Below, in pieces: positions 28,053-36,451 of a DNA stretch of 64,000 bases. Position 1 is the first letter of the stretch. Each line of letters begins with the position of its first letter. Source of the stretch: Paraburkholderia bonniea (GTDB lineage Bacteria; Pseudomonadota; Gammaproteobacteria; Burkholderiales; Burkholderiaceae); assembly GCF_009455625.1 (NCBI RefSeq), contig NZ_QPEQ01000001.1:372001-436000 (forward strand), written 5' to 3'. The notes under the pieces were generated by a model. The model saw only the letters and a list, made by a program, of their open reading frames with translations, made no database searches and had not been told where the DNA came from. A program made the translations under genes and the position numbers.

Positions 28053-28089
28053 ACGGGCCCGCGTATTGCACGCGGGCCCGTGCTTTTTT
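28053..28089 (+). terminator. Rho-independent terminator between flgM and flgN
   Basis: A perfect 12-bp stem, ACGGGCCCGCGT (28053-28064) with ACGCGGGCCCGT (28070-28081) and a 5-nt loop, is followed by GC and TTTTTT. It stands only 15 bp before the flgN start, so flgN is either expressed by read-through or from its own signals within the hairpin region. Confidence 0.88.
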
Positions 28090-28103
28090 GCGAGCCCATT
28101 GCG

Positions 28104-28541
28104 ATGAAAGATGCCCTGCTAGCCACCGTCGCCGAAGAACACGCTGTTGTGCTGAGCTTTGCCGCACTGCTCGCACAAGAAGAGCACGCGCTCACCGCCC
28201 TCTCGCCTCTTGAGCTGCTGCCGCCCCTGGTCGAGCAGAAAACCGCGCTGATTTACCAGCTCGCCGTGCTGGAGCAAACCCGGGATGCTCAACTGGCCGC
28301 ACTGGGTTTTCCAGCAGGACGGCCTGGGCTTGAGCAAGCCGCTCATGCGGATGAACGGCTCGGCGCGCTCTGGCCGCGCGTGAAAGAAGCCGTCGATCAT
28401 GCACGCGGGCTGAACCTGGTAAATGGCGCGCTGATCGCCACCCGGATGGATTACAACGCACGAGCGCTGGCCTCGCTACAGGTCGTGATCCCCAAACCTG
28501 CAGCGTTCTATGGCCCAGATGGCAAGCTGCCTGCGAAGTAA
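28104..28541 (+). CDS. flgN: FlgN export chaperone for FlgK/FlgL
   Basis: 145 aa from ATG 28104; the open frame upstream runs antisense to the terminator and is not used. The protein is mostly helical: LLATVAEEHAVVLSFAALLAQEEHALTALSPLELLPPLVEQKTALIYQLAVLEQTRDAQL is the FlgN coiled-coil pattern, and MDYNARALASLQ lies near the C-terminus. It binds the C-terminal helices of FlgK and FlgL and delivers them to the export gate. Position next to flgM is standard. Confidence 0.9.
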   Translation: MKDALLATVAEEHAVVLSFAALLAQEEHALTALSPLELLPPLVEQKTALIYQLAVLEQTRDAQLAALGFPAGRPGLEQAAHADERLGALWPRVKEAVDHARGLNLVNGALIATRMDYNARALASLQVVIPKPAAFYGPDGKLPAK

Positions 28542-28725
28542 ACCTCCGCCATGAACTCGCCATGCGCGTATTTTTTATCGCGCTAAGCGCTGCCTGACGG
28601 AACCTTTTTCACTGGTTTGTTACAGCAGAGGTACTGGACACCTCAACACCTCGTTGAATCGGTCCGGACCACATCGAGCCCATTGGGCCGACCAATCAGC
28701 GAATCAGTGAATCAGGCGGAAAGAA

Positions 28726-29865
28726 ATGAAAAGGCGAGATTTTTTGGCATTGGCCGGTTTATCGACGCTGGCGGCCTGCGGCGGCGAGGTCAACCTCCCT
28801 GCTGCCAGTAACGGCAACGGTGGCGATAACGGCAACGGTGGCGATAACGGCAACGGTGGCGATAACGGCAACAACGGCAATGGCGGAGAGACCCCGTCCC
28901 TCCCGACCCTTCCGAGCGTCCACTTTCTTACCACTGATACCCAACAGGTGGACTACCGGCCCGCGATCAACGCCACGGGCGATGTGATTATTTTCGAGCG
29001 TTCACCGGCGGGTGGCGGGCCCACCTACCTGTACTGGATCGACGGACTCGAGAGAAAAGCTGCGCCGGTCCGGTTTTTAACCGACCCACTAGCGCCAGCG
29101 CTCCAGCAAACCCGTCCGGCATGGAGCTGGAACACCAACGAAGTCGCTTTCAGCGGCATGAACAACGGCGACCCGATTCATGCCTGGATCGTAGATGCCA
29201 ACGGCATCACTACGCGCCGCATCAACGGCACGGAAGGCTACGACTACCCGCAATGGAACCATGACGGCAGCTTGCTGGTGGCGGAAAACAGCGGCCCGGC
29301 CGCACCCCGTAAACCCTGCAATACCGTCTTCAAACCCGATGGCACGACCGTTGTGCTCGATGTGTCAGGGGTGAGTGCCAGCAATGGCCAGACCTTGTAT
29401 GGCGGCATGCCGAGCGTTGGGCCACAGGATTTACCGCAAATCGTCTTTGCCGGGCAACCGGTGGTGAATGGCTGGTCCAACCCCAGCAGCTCATCCAACG
29501 ATTACGACCAGGACGCCAACTACATCTTCATCAACCAGTTTCAAAACGGCACCTATACCAGCTCGCCGCTGGAAACTGCCGCATCGGTCAGCGCCTTCGC
29601 CTCCAGCCATGAAGGACGCGCACCAGCGTTTTCACCGGATGGCCGGACCGTGGCTTTCGAATCGTCCCGGACCGGCAAGGGTTACGCGATCTTTCTCTAC
29701 AGCCTCGACAAAGGCACGGTCACTCAGGTGACGGACCCGAGCCTGGGCGAGGCCCAGCATGCGAAGTTCTTCCCGGATGGCAAACGCCTGATCTTCTGCA
29801 TGGGGCACCCAAATCATCCGGCTACGACGGGTATTGCGTGGGTGGATATTTCGACGCTGCTTTAA
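28726..29865 (+). CDS. Tat-type beta-propeller lipoprotein (TolB/PD40-like)
   Basis: 379 aa, start with GGAAAGAA upstream. The N-terminus MKRRDFLALAGLSTLAAC combines a twin-arginine motif and a lipobox, so export through Tat and lipid anchoring are likely. A linker of GNGGDN repeats (three exact 18-bp DNA copies at 28813-28866) follows. The body has PD40/WD40-like blades: DYRPAINATGDVIIFE, AWSWNTNEVAFSG, YPQWNHDGSLLVAEN, APAFSPDGRTVAFES, HAKFFPDGKRLIFC. The function is unknown; such propellers usually bind proteins. It is monocistronic and borders the mobile region. Confidence 0.7.
   Translation: MKRRDFLALAGLSTLAACGGEVNLPAASNGNGGDNGNGGDNGNGGDNGNNGNGGETPSLPTLPSVHFLTTDTQQVDYRPAINATGDVIIFERSPAGGGPTYLYWIDGLERKAAPVRFLTDPLAPALQQTRPAWSWNTNEVAFSGMNNGDPIHAWIVDANGITTRRINGTEGYDYPQWNHDGSLLVAENSGPAAPRKPCNTVFKPDGTTVVLDVSGVSASNGQTLYGGMPSVGPQDLPQIVFAGQPVVNGWSNPSSSSNDYDQDANYIFINQFQNGTYTSSPLETAASVSAFASSHEGRAPAFSPDGRTVAFESSRTGKGYAIFLYSLDKGTVTQVTDPSLGEAQHAKFFPDGKRLIFCMGHPNHPATTGIAWVDISTLL
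28813..28866 (+). repeat. Three exact 18-bp tandem repeats inside the lipoprotein gene
   Basis: GGCAACGGTGGCGATAAC occurs three times head to tail and encodes (GNGGDN)3, a flexible linker between lipid anchor and propeller. Slippage here would change linker length without shifting frame. Confidence 0.95.
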
Positions 29866-29870
29866 GAGCC

Positions 29871-29945
29871 GCTAACACAACCCGGACATTGAGAGCCATG
29901 CCCGTCGTAGCTTGGCGGCATGGCAAGACGAAAGTTATGGGTAGG
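29871..29945 (+). repeat. ~75-bp direct repeat, copy A (probable insertion sequence end)
   Basis: Begins GCTAACACAACCCGGACATT and ends with a segment from an ATG (29920) that would encode MARRKLWVG. The same sequence with a few changes recurs at 62215-62288 in the same orientation. It looks like the left end of an insertion sequence with the first codons of a transposase, since the sequences diverge immediately afterwards. No inverted right end was found. Confidence 0.8.
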
Positions 29946-30094
29946 CCTGGAAGCGTTGACTCCGGCGGTTACGCCCATCGCCGCAAAGGCGGTTGCGGGC
30001 GCACGGTTGATGAGCTGGCTGTATCGAACGGCATTCGGTGTGTCCTGCAAACATTGCTTGGGAAGCGCTGTTTGCAGGAACTGCGGTTTCGGTA

Positions 30095-30200
30095 GCGGGA
30101 TGACTTGCTGGCGATGCTTGCGGGATTGGCTGGCCGCGAGCATGACCAGATTGACTGGGAACGGGTCAGTGTGGATGCGGCCAGCGTTGGCAGTACCTGA
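30095..30200 (+). pseudogene. Possible transposase remnant
   Basis: One frame reads RDDLLAMLAGLAGREHDQIDWERVSVDAASV before a stop, which resembles the segment around the first catalytic aspartate of IS5-type transposases (xxDWxxVxVDxxSV). It lies 150 bp after repeat A and may be the decayed body of the same element. No continuous frame links them. Moderate to low certainty. Confidence 0.4.
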
Positions 30201-30250
30201 AACAGCGTGGGATCTCACGGCGCGCATTGCCCGGCGGGGCTGGCATCGCT

Positions 30251-30496
30251 GGGTGGTTGAGCGCAGCAGCCAAAGCTGCGCTCGTTTTCCTGCTTGTGTC
30301 TGGTTCAGGTTATTCCCCTTCTTCGTACCTCGCTCTTTTCCTGCTCTAGCGCAGATTCATAAAATGCTCGATAAGCGCAACCCTATTTGTCTAAAAGCGT
30401 TGTATCTGGCTCAAAAAAGCGTGTTAACCCAAATCCTCCAGTTCATCTGGCGCTAAATTGCCGCTCATTAAAAATTAGTAAAGCGAATGAGACCAG
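30251..30496. other. Gap between transposase remnant and haemagglutinin remnant
   Basis: No gene recognised. The right half becomes AT-rich (TAAATTGCCGCTCATTAAAA region) and probably contains the promoter of the filamentous haemagglutinin gene that follows. Confidence 0.4.
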
Positions 30497-31953
30497 ATGG
30501 AACAAGGCAATAAACGACTTTTGTTCAGTCGTCTGAGAGTGGGGCGCGCTGTGGTTAAAGCAGGCACCCAGGCCACCGTTCAGCAAAGGCAGCAAACGCA
30601 GCAAGTCAGGACTGGCTGTTACGGTGCTACGGCAAACGTGGCGGGCACTTCAGGTGCAGGACATTGGCCAGTCACGTTTGCACTTCGTCCTGCCGCACTG
30701 GCTACGCTCGTGCTGCTCGGCACCCTGCCTGTCTGGTCGCGCGCGCAGATTGTTCCGGGTGGGGTGTATTCGCCGTCGGTCGTACAAACGCAAAACGGTT
30801 TGCCCCAGGTGAACCTCAACCGGCCTTCGGGTGCCGGGGTGTCGCTGAATACCTATGGTCAGTTCGACGTGCCCCGGCGCGGTGCGATTCTGAACAACTC
30901 GCCGGTGATCGTGCAGACGCAGCAGGCGGGTGTGATCAACGGGAATCCTAACTTCGGGCCGGGCCAGTCTGCGCGGGTCATCGTCAATCAGGTTAACAGC
31001 CGTGCGGCGAGCCAGATCAACGGGTATCTCGAAGTCGCTGGCCCGAGTGCCGAAGTCGTGATTGCGAATGGCTCGGGTATTAGCGTGAATGGTGGTGGTT
31101 TTATCAATAGCATCAGCCTGAAAAGACGAAGGCACAACAGATTGCAGCGACGGCAAAGAATCAAGGGGTAACGAACCCTGATGGTTCACCGATCACAGCG
31201 GTACAGATCGAAAATGTCATGCGTGCAGCGAGCAACAGCCAGTATGGGGAAAGTGCTGCGGCGGGCGTCGTTGTGCCGTTGAACGCAAATACGCCAACAA
31301 GCGCGATCTACGATGCGACAGGCATGAAACTGGCGTCAGATAGCACCGGCAATTATCTGGTGCAAGATCCGTCGATGTTGGTAACGCCGTCAAAGACGCT
31401 GAAAAACCTGATTACGAAAAACACAGGCGGTGCAAGCTCTCCGTACAGTTGGGGAACGTCAACCGCTCAGGCAGTAATGCCGAAGATCGATCCCTATGGG
31501 CCGTTCTCTCCAACGTTTAACACAGGGGATTATTCGGCTGGATTTGGTACGGTTGGCCGAGGTTTGGCTGGCGATTATGCGACCGTAAACGTCGGTTCAT
31601 TGTCTGGAAACGTGACGGGTGCCGTTAATCTTTACGACAATTCGCTCTATGTTGGAGGTAGCGTCGTGATGGCCAATCCATCATCGATCGCATTCATGCC
31701 AGGTATAAGCGGAACCGTTGGATACATCATTGGTAAAAACAGTGCTCAAGGAACGCGGGATTTCTTGGCTGGTGATGGAATGCGAGGATTCGTTTCCATT
31801 CCGACGCCCTTTGGCTTTAACGCGATTGGAGCGGTTACTCACGCGTACGACGGAGCCACGGCGATCGAGTTCGGTGTAGGCCAACCCGGTTCCGTTTCCT
31901 TCGGGATAAGCCCGTGGGGACATATCAAGCAAGTGACCGGAAAAACACAATAG
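30497..31953 (+). pseudogene. Filamentous haemagglutinin/CdiA-type exoprotein, internally deleted remnant
   Basis: The first part (30497 to about 31120) encodes an ESPR-like start (MEQGNKRLLFSRLRVGRAVV), a signal region ending near WSRAQIV, and the beginning of the TPS secretion domain (NLNRPSGAGVSLNTYGQFDV, AEVVIANGSGISVNGGGFIN). At about 31120 the frame changes abruptly: the next phase reads AQQIAATAKNQGVTNPDGSP, then VMRAASNSQYGESAAAGVVV to a stop at 31953, which is like the C-terminal region of large Burkholderia haemagglutinins. The multi-kilobase repeat middle is missing and the halves are out of frame. No TpsB partner is in the window. Confidence 0.75.
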
Positions 31954-32010
31954 GAGGATGTATGGCGGTAGGCGGTAGGCGGTGGGCCTAGCCCGGAGCA
32001 ATGGGCGAAG

Positions 32011-32106
32011 ATGTCAAAGACACAGAAGATCTACTATTGGGTTTGCTTGACTGCTGCTTGTACGTTTATTGGCGGATTACTGATCAAAGCCTTCTTCTTT
32101 AGTTAA
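32011..32106 (+). CDS. Possible 31-aa single-pass membrane peptide
   Basis: MSKTQKIYYWVCLTAACTFI... then GGLLIKAFFFS: a basic start and one hydrophobic helix. It lies 57 bp after the haemagglutinin remnant and directly before a stem-loop. The RBS is weak (GGGCGAAG), and the frame is open from 31972 without a better start. Position just downstream of a CdiA-type C-terminus raises the possibility of a leftover immunity or accessory gene, but nothing else supports it. Confidence 0.3.
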   Translation: MSKTQKIYYWVCLTAACTFIGGLLIKAFFFS

Positions 32107-32110
32107 AGAA

Positions 32111-32138
32111 ACAAACCCAGCCTTCGCGCTGGGTTTGT
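32111..32138 (+). terminator. Stem-loop, likely terminator of haemagglutinin unit
   Basis: ACAAACCCAGC (32111-32121) pairs perfectly with GCTGGGTTTGT (32128-32138) over a 6-nt loop. The following CGTTTGTG is only weakly T-rich. It lies between the convergent 31-aa ORF and the symE-like gene and could act in both directions. Confidence 0.6.
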
Positions 32139-32148
32139 CGTTTGTGGG

Positions 32149-32391
32149 TCAATCTGGCGTGGTGACGAGCCTGCCATGCTGGATCTCAATCCTCACGCGC
32201 TGGCCAAGATCGATGCCAGCCTGTTCAAGCCACTTGCCGGCGATGCACAGCCACGGAACAAACGTGGGTGTTCGCCACGGTCGGCCTTGTTTCGGGCTGG
32301 ATCGCCAGCGCATGATCTCCGGGACGGTAGCGTAGTGCTCGGAATAAGCGTGCAATGCTTTAATCACGGTGGATACCGTGCAGTCGGACAC
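32149..32391 (-). CDS. symE: SymE-like toxin, 5' end abutted by an IS
   Basis: About 80 aa from GTG 32391. The C-terminal segment VPWLCIAGKWLEQAGIDLGQRVRIEIQHGRLV matches the SymE toxin domain (an AbrB-like fold; E. coli SymE is SOS-induced and controlled by antisense SymR). The IS3-family end begins at 32394, only 3 bp from this GTG, so the native start and promoter may be gone; the frame continues into the IS to a TTG at 32445. SymE genes often sit near CDI or Rhs loci in Burkholderia, as here. Antisense RNA not identifiable. Confidence 0.65.
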   Translation of the reverse strand: MSDCTVSTVIKALHAYSEHYATVPEIMRWRSSPKQGRPWRTPTFVPWLCIAGKWLEQAGIDLGQRVRIEIQHGRLVTTPD

Positions 32392-32459
32392 ATTGACCTG
32401 CCCTGGAATTTTCGGACCAGCTGAAACTTGAGAGATGGCTTCCAACGGAGAAGGGAGTC

Positions 32460-32723
32460 ATGAAAAAGAGCCGGTTTAGCGACGAGCAGAGGGTCACGAT
32501 TCTGCGTGAGGCAGACAAGTCGCCAGTCGCCGAGGTCGCAAAGAAGCACGGAATCAGCGAGCAGACGATCTACAACTGGCGGTAGCATTTCGGCGCTCTG
32601 GAGACGGCCGATGTGAAGCGGCTCAAGCAACTCGAGCAGGAGAACGCGCGGCTGAAGAAGATGGTGGCGGAGCGGGATCTCGAACTGGACGTGATGAAAG
32701 AGATCAACGCAAAAAAGTGGTGA
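32460..32723 (+). pseudogene. IS3-family orfA with nonsense codon
   Basis: MKKSRFSDEQRVTILREADK ... HGISEQTIYNWR is the helix-turn-helix of IS3 orfA, followed by a coiled coil (LKQLEQENARLKKMVAERDLELDVMKEINAKKW). A TAG at 32583-32585 replaces the Lys codon expected in the WR(K)HFGAL segment, so the product is cut after about 41 residues. Confidence 0.85.
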
Positions 32724-33526
32724 GCGCGCCGGCGCGTCGCCAGCAGGTTGCCTATGCAAAGTCACGGGGCCTGTCGGAACGACGTGCGTGCGCGCGGATG
32801 TCCGTCGCGCGATCAGCGTTGCGCTACGAATCGAAGCTTGTTGAGCGGGACGCGCCTGTGCTCGCGGCCATGGGCATCCTGTCGGCGCAATATCCGCGCT
32901 ATGGTTAGCGCCGCATCCAGATCTTTCTGCGGCGCCAGGGTCACGAGATGAGTGCGGACCGGGCGTGGCGACTGTGGCGTCTTGCTGGCCTGCAGGTGCG
33001 GCGCAAGCGTTCGCGCAGGCGCGTTTCGGTTCGTCGCTCCCGTCCACGGCCGGCGACGGCTGCCCGGCATGTCTGGGCGTATGACTTCGTATTCGATGCC
33101 TGCGCGAACGGCCAGCAATTGAAGTGTCTGACGGTGATCGACGAGTACACGCGTGAGAGCCTGGCGCTTGACGTTGCAGGATCAATCCGCTCGAAGCGCG
33201 TCATCGAAGTGCTCTCGAAACTGATCAGTGTTCACGGTGCGCCACGCTATCTACGTTCAGACAACGTTCTAAATGCAAGCGGAATGTACAGCGCAAGGTA
33301 AAGCGTATCCGCGCGCACGCCGGGGTGCGGTGCGCGACGATTCAAAGAACGAACTACATCCAGCCAGTGGTTCCGCAGCCGCGCGGAGGCAAAGGTCGTG
33401 ATCGAACAGTGGCGGTGCCACTCCAATGCGATCCGGCCGCATTCAAGTCTGGCGTACCTGACGCCCGACGAGTTCAAGCAGCGGCATTGTTCAACTGAAG
33501 CAACCAAGGCCGTTCTCCAAGATTGA
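32717..33526 (+). pseudogene. IS3-family orfB (DDE transposase), broken
   Basis: Starts VSAPARRQQVAYAKSRGLSERRACARM, stops at TAG 32906-32908, then resumes in the same frame with RRIQIFLRRQGHEMSADRAWRLWR and the catalytic core start HVWAYDFVFDACANGQQLKCLTVIDEY. After YLRSDN (33265) about 100 bp of unrelated sequence replaces the middle; the C-terminal end (WFRSRAEAKVVIEQW ... PDEFKQRHCS) follows. The segment with the catalytic Glu is missing. Confidence 0.8.
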
Positions 33527-33553
33527 AATGGCCCGAAGAAATCAGGCAGGTCA

Positions 33554-34141
33554 CTTCGCTCTGGGCGCAGGCTGGTCTACAAGTGCCAAAGAAGCGTCGC
33601 AGGCAGTCGTCCAAGACCCCACGCACCGGCAGCTCGCAACTCGGTTTGGTGCTATGACTTCGTATTCGACGCCTGCGCGAACGGGCAGCAAGTCAAATGC
33701 CTGACGGTGGTCGATGAATATACGCGGGAGTGCCTGGCGATCGATGTGGCGGGATCGATTCGCTCTCGTCGAGTCATTGAAGTGCTAAGTCGGTTGATCA
33801 GCGTGCACGGCGCACCGCGTTATCTTCGGTCGGACAATGGGCCGGGATTTGTCAGCATGGCGCTGTTGAAATGGGCTGTGCAGGAGAACATCGAGACAGC
33901 ATTGATTGATCCCGGCAAGCCTTGGCAGAACGGCACCAATGAGAGCTTCAACGGAAAATTCCGTGATGAATGTTTGGCGATGGAGTGGTTTCGCCATCGG
34001 ATTGAAGCGAAGATCGTGATCAAGGACTGGCGTACTCACTACAACGAGGTGCGCCCGCATTCGAGTTTGCAGTACCTGACCCCGGCCGAATTCCGCCGGG
34101 TTAGCGAACGTAGTTCAACCATTGGGGCCGTGATTCTCTAG
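33554..34141 (+). pseudogene. Second, partial IS3-family orfB copy
   Basis: It begins in mid-gene (LWAQAGLQVPKKRRR), shifts frame near 33605-33620, and continues SRPRPHAPAARNSVWCYDFVFDACANGQQVKCLTVVDEY. It then runs open to 34141 with SDNGPGF and NGTNESFNGKFRDEC (second Asp and Glu of the DDE triad). It is related to but distinct from copy 1. The orfA and left end are absent, and I find no right inverted repeat. Confidence 0.8.
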
Positions 34142-34225
34142 ACGCCTTTGGTACGAGAATGTCCGTCAGGATCAACGTCTGTTGCTCGGTATCGGGCAGG
34201 CTATCCACCTGTTGGTAGAGACTTG

Positions 34226-34702
34226 GAAGCTGTTGCGAAATTAGTTAACCCAAGGTTTGAGGCGGGTCCAGCAAATCAAGGCGCAGGCTAACGAGAGGAA
34301 AGCCTCGTGGATATGAGCGTAGCGTTCATAGCGAATCTTCAGACATCGAAACGAGCGAAGCCAGGCAATCGAGCGCTCGACTGGCCAATGCGTTTTGCCG
34401 AGTCCGCTGCCATGGGGCGAGCCAATTTTTGCGAGCACCGGCGTGAGCCACGTTCGTGCAAGCAATGTCCGGGCGCAGTACGAACACGATGCCAGTCAGC
34501 ACTGCTCGGTTTAGCGTCGGTTTGCGGCCTGCGTACTGGCGATTGCGTGGTGCTCGCGCGGGCAGAAACGGTTCGATGAGTGACCACAATTCATCGTCTA
34601 TCAGTTCTTTCGGCATCGCTTCCTGTCAGGCAAAACAAAACAGAAAGTCAACACCAGTCTAGAAAAGTTAACTGACCCAAAACCCAATTTCGCAACGGCT
34701 TC
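34226..34702 (-). mobile_element. Internally deleted IS5-family element (477 bp) with intact ends
   Basis: The ends GAAGCTGTTGCGAAATT (34226-34242) and, inverted, GAAGCCGTTGCGAAATT (34702-34686) match at 16 of 17 positions. On the minus strand the transposase start MPKELIDDELWSLIEPFLPAR runs about 48 residues (from 34616). It then passes, in another frame, into the C-terminal part (SGLGKTHWPVERSIAWLRSF, ending at 34241). The central catalytic region is missing. Such a short, end-competent derivative could still be mobilised by a full-length relative. Its right end lies 4 bp past the soeC stop. Confidence 0.85.
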
Positions 34703-34706
34703 TTAA

Positions 34707-35666
34707 TCAGGAAACTTGCGCGTAATAGAGGTTCTGGGGATGACGTGCCTCGGCAAAGAAGAACCAGCGCTCGGTGACTAAACCTGCGTACTGCACCGCG
34801 CATGCGGTGCAGAGCAAAAGCGCCGATAGGCCAACGGAGTGCACGCTCGCCGCCAGCGCAACCAGCGTAAAAGGCACCGCGAATGCACCAGCAAGAAACG
34901 CCCACTTCAGTTTTCGCAGCGTGCCCGGCGCTTTGCCATGGAAGAACTCGCGCAAATTGAATGCGCCAGCGGTGAAGCCTCGTGAGGTTTGCACCACCTT
35001 GACACCTTGGATGCCCGTGGCACTTTGCACGGTCGATTTCGGCCGCAACCTCGCGTTACGCACCAGCGACACGCTTCGGCTCACGCATCCCGCCGCAGTC
35101 AACAGGCAGGCGCAGACTGCTAGCGGAACCGTCAAGCCTGGCGCAAACCAGACGGTGCTCGCGGTTGCCAGCGTGAATCCCGACGCACATCCGAGCAAGA
35201 CGAAGTTAACCAGCGTGAGCGGTGTCGCCCATTCCTGCAAAAAGCGTAGGCACGCATAGATCATCGCGGTACACACGAACAGGCCGGCGCTCGCCAGCAC
35301 GCCGAGCAAACCTGCTGCCAGCGCCCAGGGCAAAGCGAACCAGTGGGCGACGCCATAGGCGAAGGCGCAGGCGAGAAAGGCGGGCAGACACAGGCATTCC
35401 CGCGATAGCCACGAGGTTCGCCACATCGCAATCGCGCGCCATGCCCGCTCTGGATGACCGAGATGAAAGAACGAAGCGAGGAGGCCAAGCGATGCGAGCA
35501 CGACGGACAAGGCCGCGCCGATGACAAAGAACATTGGTTGTGGCGCGGCACTGGCGGCAATGAGACCCAACCGGGTGGCGCAATCTACGCCGACGAGGGC
35601 GATCAACAGGCCTTGCGCTGCGCCACTGAGCGTCGTGAGAAACACGACTGAGAAAGCGGGATTCAT
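34707..35666 (-). CDS. soeC: SoeC-like membrane anchor of sulfite:quinone oxidoreductase
   Basis: 319 aa from ATG (MNPAFSVVFLTTLSGAAQGL); a TTG-started extension to 35738 would overlap soeB and is excluded. About eight hydrophobic helices in the DmsC/NrfD-like pattern (FHLGHPERAWRAIAMWRTSWLSREC is characteristic of DmsC-type anchors). It should bind quinone and pass electrons from SoeB to the membrane pool. It ends the operon soeA-soeB-soeC. DMSO reductase-type anchors look similar; the sulfonate gene neighbourhood favours sulfite oxidation. Confidence 0.7.
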   Translation of the reverse strand: MNPAFSVVFLTTLSGAAQGLLIALVGVDCATRLGLIAASAAPQPMFFVIGAALSVVLASLGLLASFFHLGHPERAWRAIAMWRTSWLSRECLCLPAFLACAFAYGVAHWFALPWALAAGLLGVLASAGLFVCTAMIYACLRFLQEWATPLTLVNFVLLGCASGFTLATASTVWFAPGLTVPLAVCACLLTAAGCVSRSVSLVRNARLRPKSTVQSATGIQGVKVVQTSRGFTAGAFNLREFFHGKAPGTLRKLKWAFLAGAFAVPFTLVALAASVHSVGLSALLLCTACAVQYAGLVTERWFFFAEARHPQNLYYAQVS

Positions 35667-35691
35667 TTTGGGGTCCTTTATCTTCGCGGCT

Positions 35692-36438
35692 TCAAGTCTG
35701 GATGGCGGCTGATGCAAGTTGGAGTTGCCCGCGCTCAAGCTGCTCGGACAGGCTTTGCGGCGCTATCGTCGGTTGTTGTCCAGATGCTGGCTCGCAGGCG
35801 CAGGCACTGCTGCTGCAGGGGCTCACCTTCTGGCGCGGGAGGTAATGGTTCGAGGGCTTGGTGCCCCATTCAGGCATCAGTTGATATCCCCCGCGCTCCT
35901 GAATCGCTTTGGACACCACTGACTCCGGATCGTGGATATCGCCGAACAATCTTGCCGAGGTTGGACAGGCCAGCACGCAGGCCGGTTTGCGATCACGTTC
36001 GGCCAGGTTCTCGTCATGAATCCGGTCGGCGCAGAGCGTGCATTTGGTCATTTCCTTGCGCGATTCATCCAGCTCGCGCGCACCGTAGGGGCATGCCCAG
36101 GCACAGTATTTACAGCCAATGCACTTGTCGTAATCGACTAGCACAAGGCCGTCTTCCTTTCTTTTGTAGCTCGCTCCCGTTGGGCAGACCGGTACGCACG
36201 GCGGATCTTCGCAGTGCAGGCATGACTTGGGGAAATGAATCGTATCGGCGTTCGGATATTCACCCGCTTCAAAAGTCTGCACACGGTTGAAAAAGGTTCC
36301 GGACGGATCGCCGTCATAGGGATTTAGGTCCGCCAGGCTGCCTGCTTCACCCGAGGTGTTCCATTCCTTGCAGCTCGTCACGCAGGCGTGGCATCCCACG
36401 CAGACGTTTAGATCAATCACTAGCGCCATCTGGGTCAT
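35692..36438 (-). CDS. soeB: SoeB-like iron-sulfur subunit
   Basis: 248 aa from ATG 36438 (MTQMALVIDLNVCVGCHAC); the longer frame overlaps soeA. Four ferredoxin-type cysteine groups are visible: CVGCHACVTSC (13-23), CLHCEDPPCVPVC, CIGCKYCAWAC and CTLCADRI with later CVLAC. This is the DmsB/NrfC-type electron-transfer subunit carrying four [4Fe-4S] clusters. It would receive electrons from SoeA in the cytoplasm and pass them to SoeC. It starts 13 bp after soeA. Confidence 0.78.
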   Translation of the reverse strand: MTQMALVIDLNVCVGCHACVTSCKEWNTSGEAGSLADLNPYDGDPSGTFFNRVQTFEAGEYPNADTIHFPKSCLHCEDPPCVPVCPTGASYKRKEDGLVLVDYDKCIGCKYCAWACPYGARELDESRKEMTKCTLCADRIHDENLAERDRKPACVLACPTSARLFGDIHDPESVVSKAIQERGGYQLMPEWGTKPSNHYLPRQKVSPCSSSACACEPASGQQPTIAPQSLSEQLERGQLQLASAAIQT

Positions 36439-36451
36439 AAAGGGTTCCTGA

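Larger units (their letters stand above)
32394..33553 (+). mobile_element. IS3-family insertion sequence, decayed copy 1
   Basis: The left end TGACCTGCCCTGGAATTTTC (32394-) and the right end ...GGCAGGTCA (to 33553) are imperfect inverted repeats with the outer TGACCTGCC identical. Inside are orfA and orfB of an IS3-type element, both broken. No flanking target duplication is visible, which suggests a deletion or rearrangement at one side. Confidence 0.75.

Noticed and set aside
29920..30456. 178-codon frame starting MARRKLWVG
   Set aside because: Only the first ~9 codons are shared with the second repeat copy; the rest lacks a domain, and a transposase-like fragment is in another frame.
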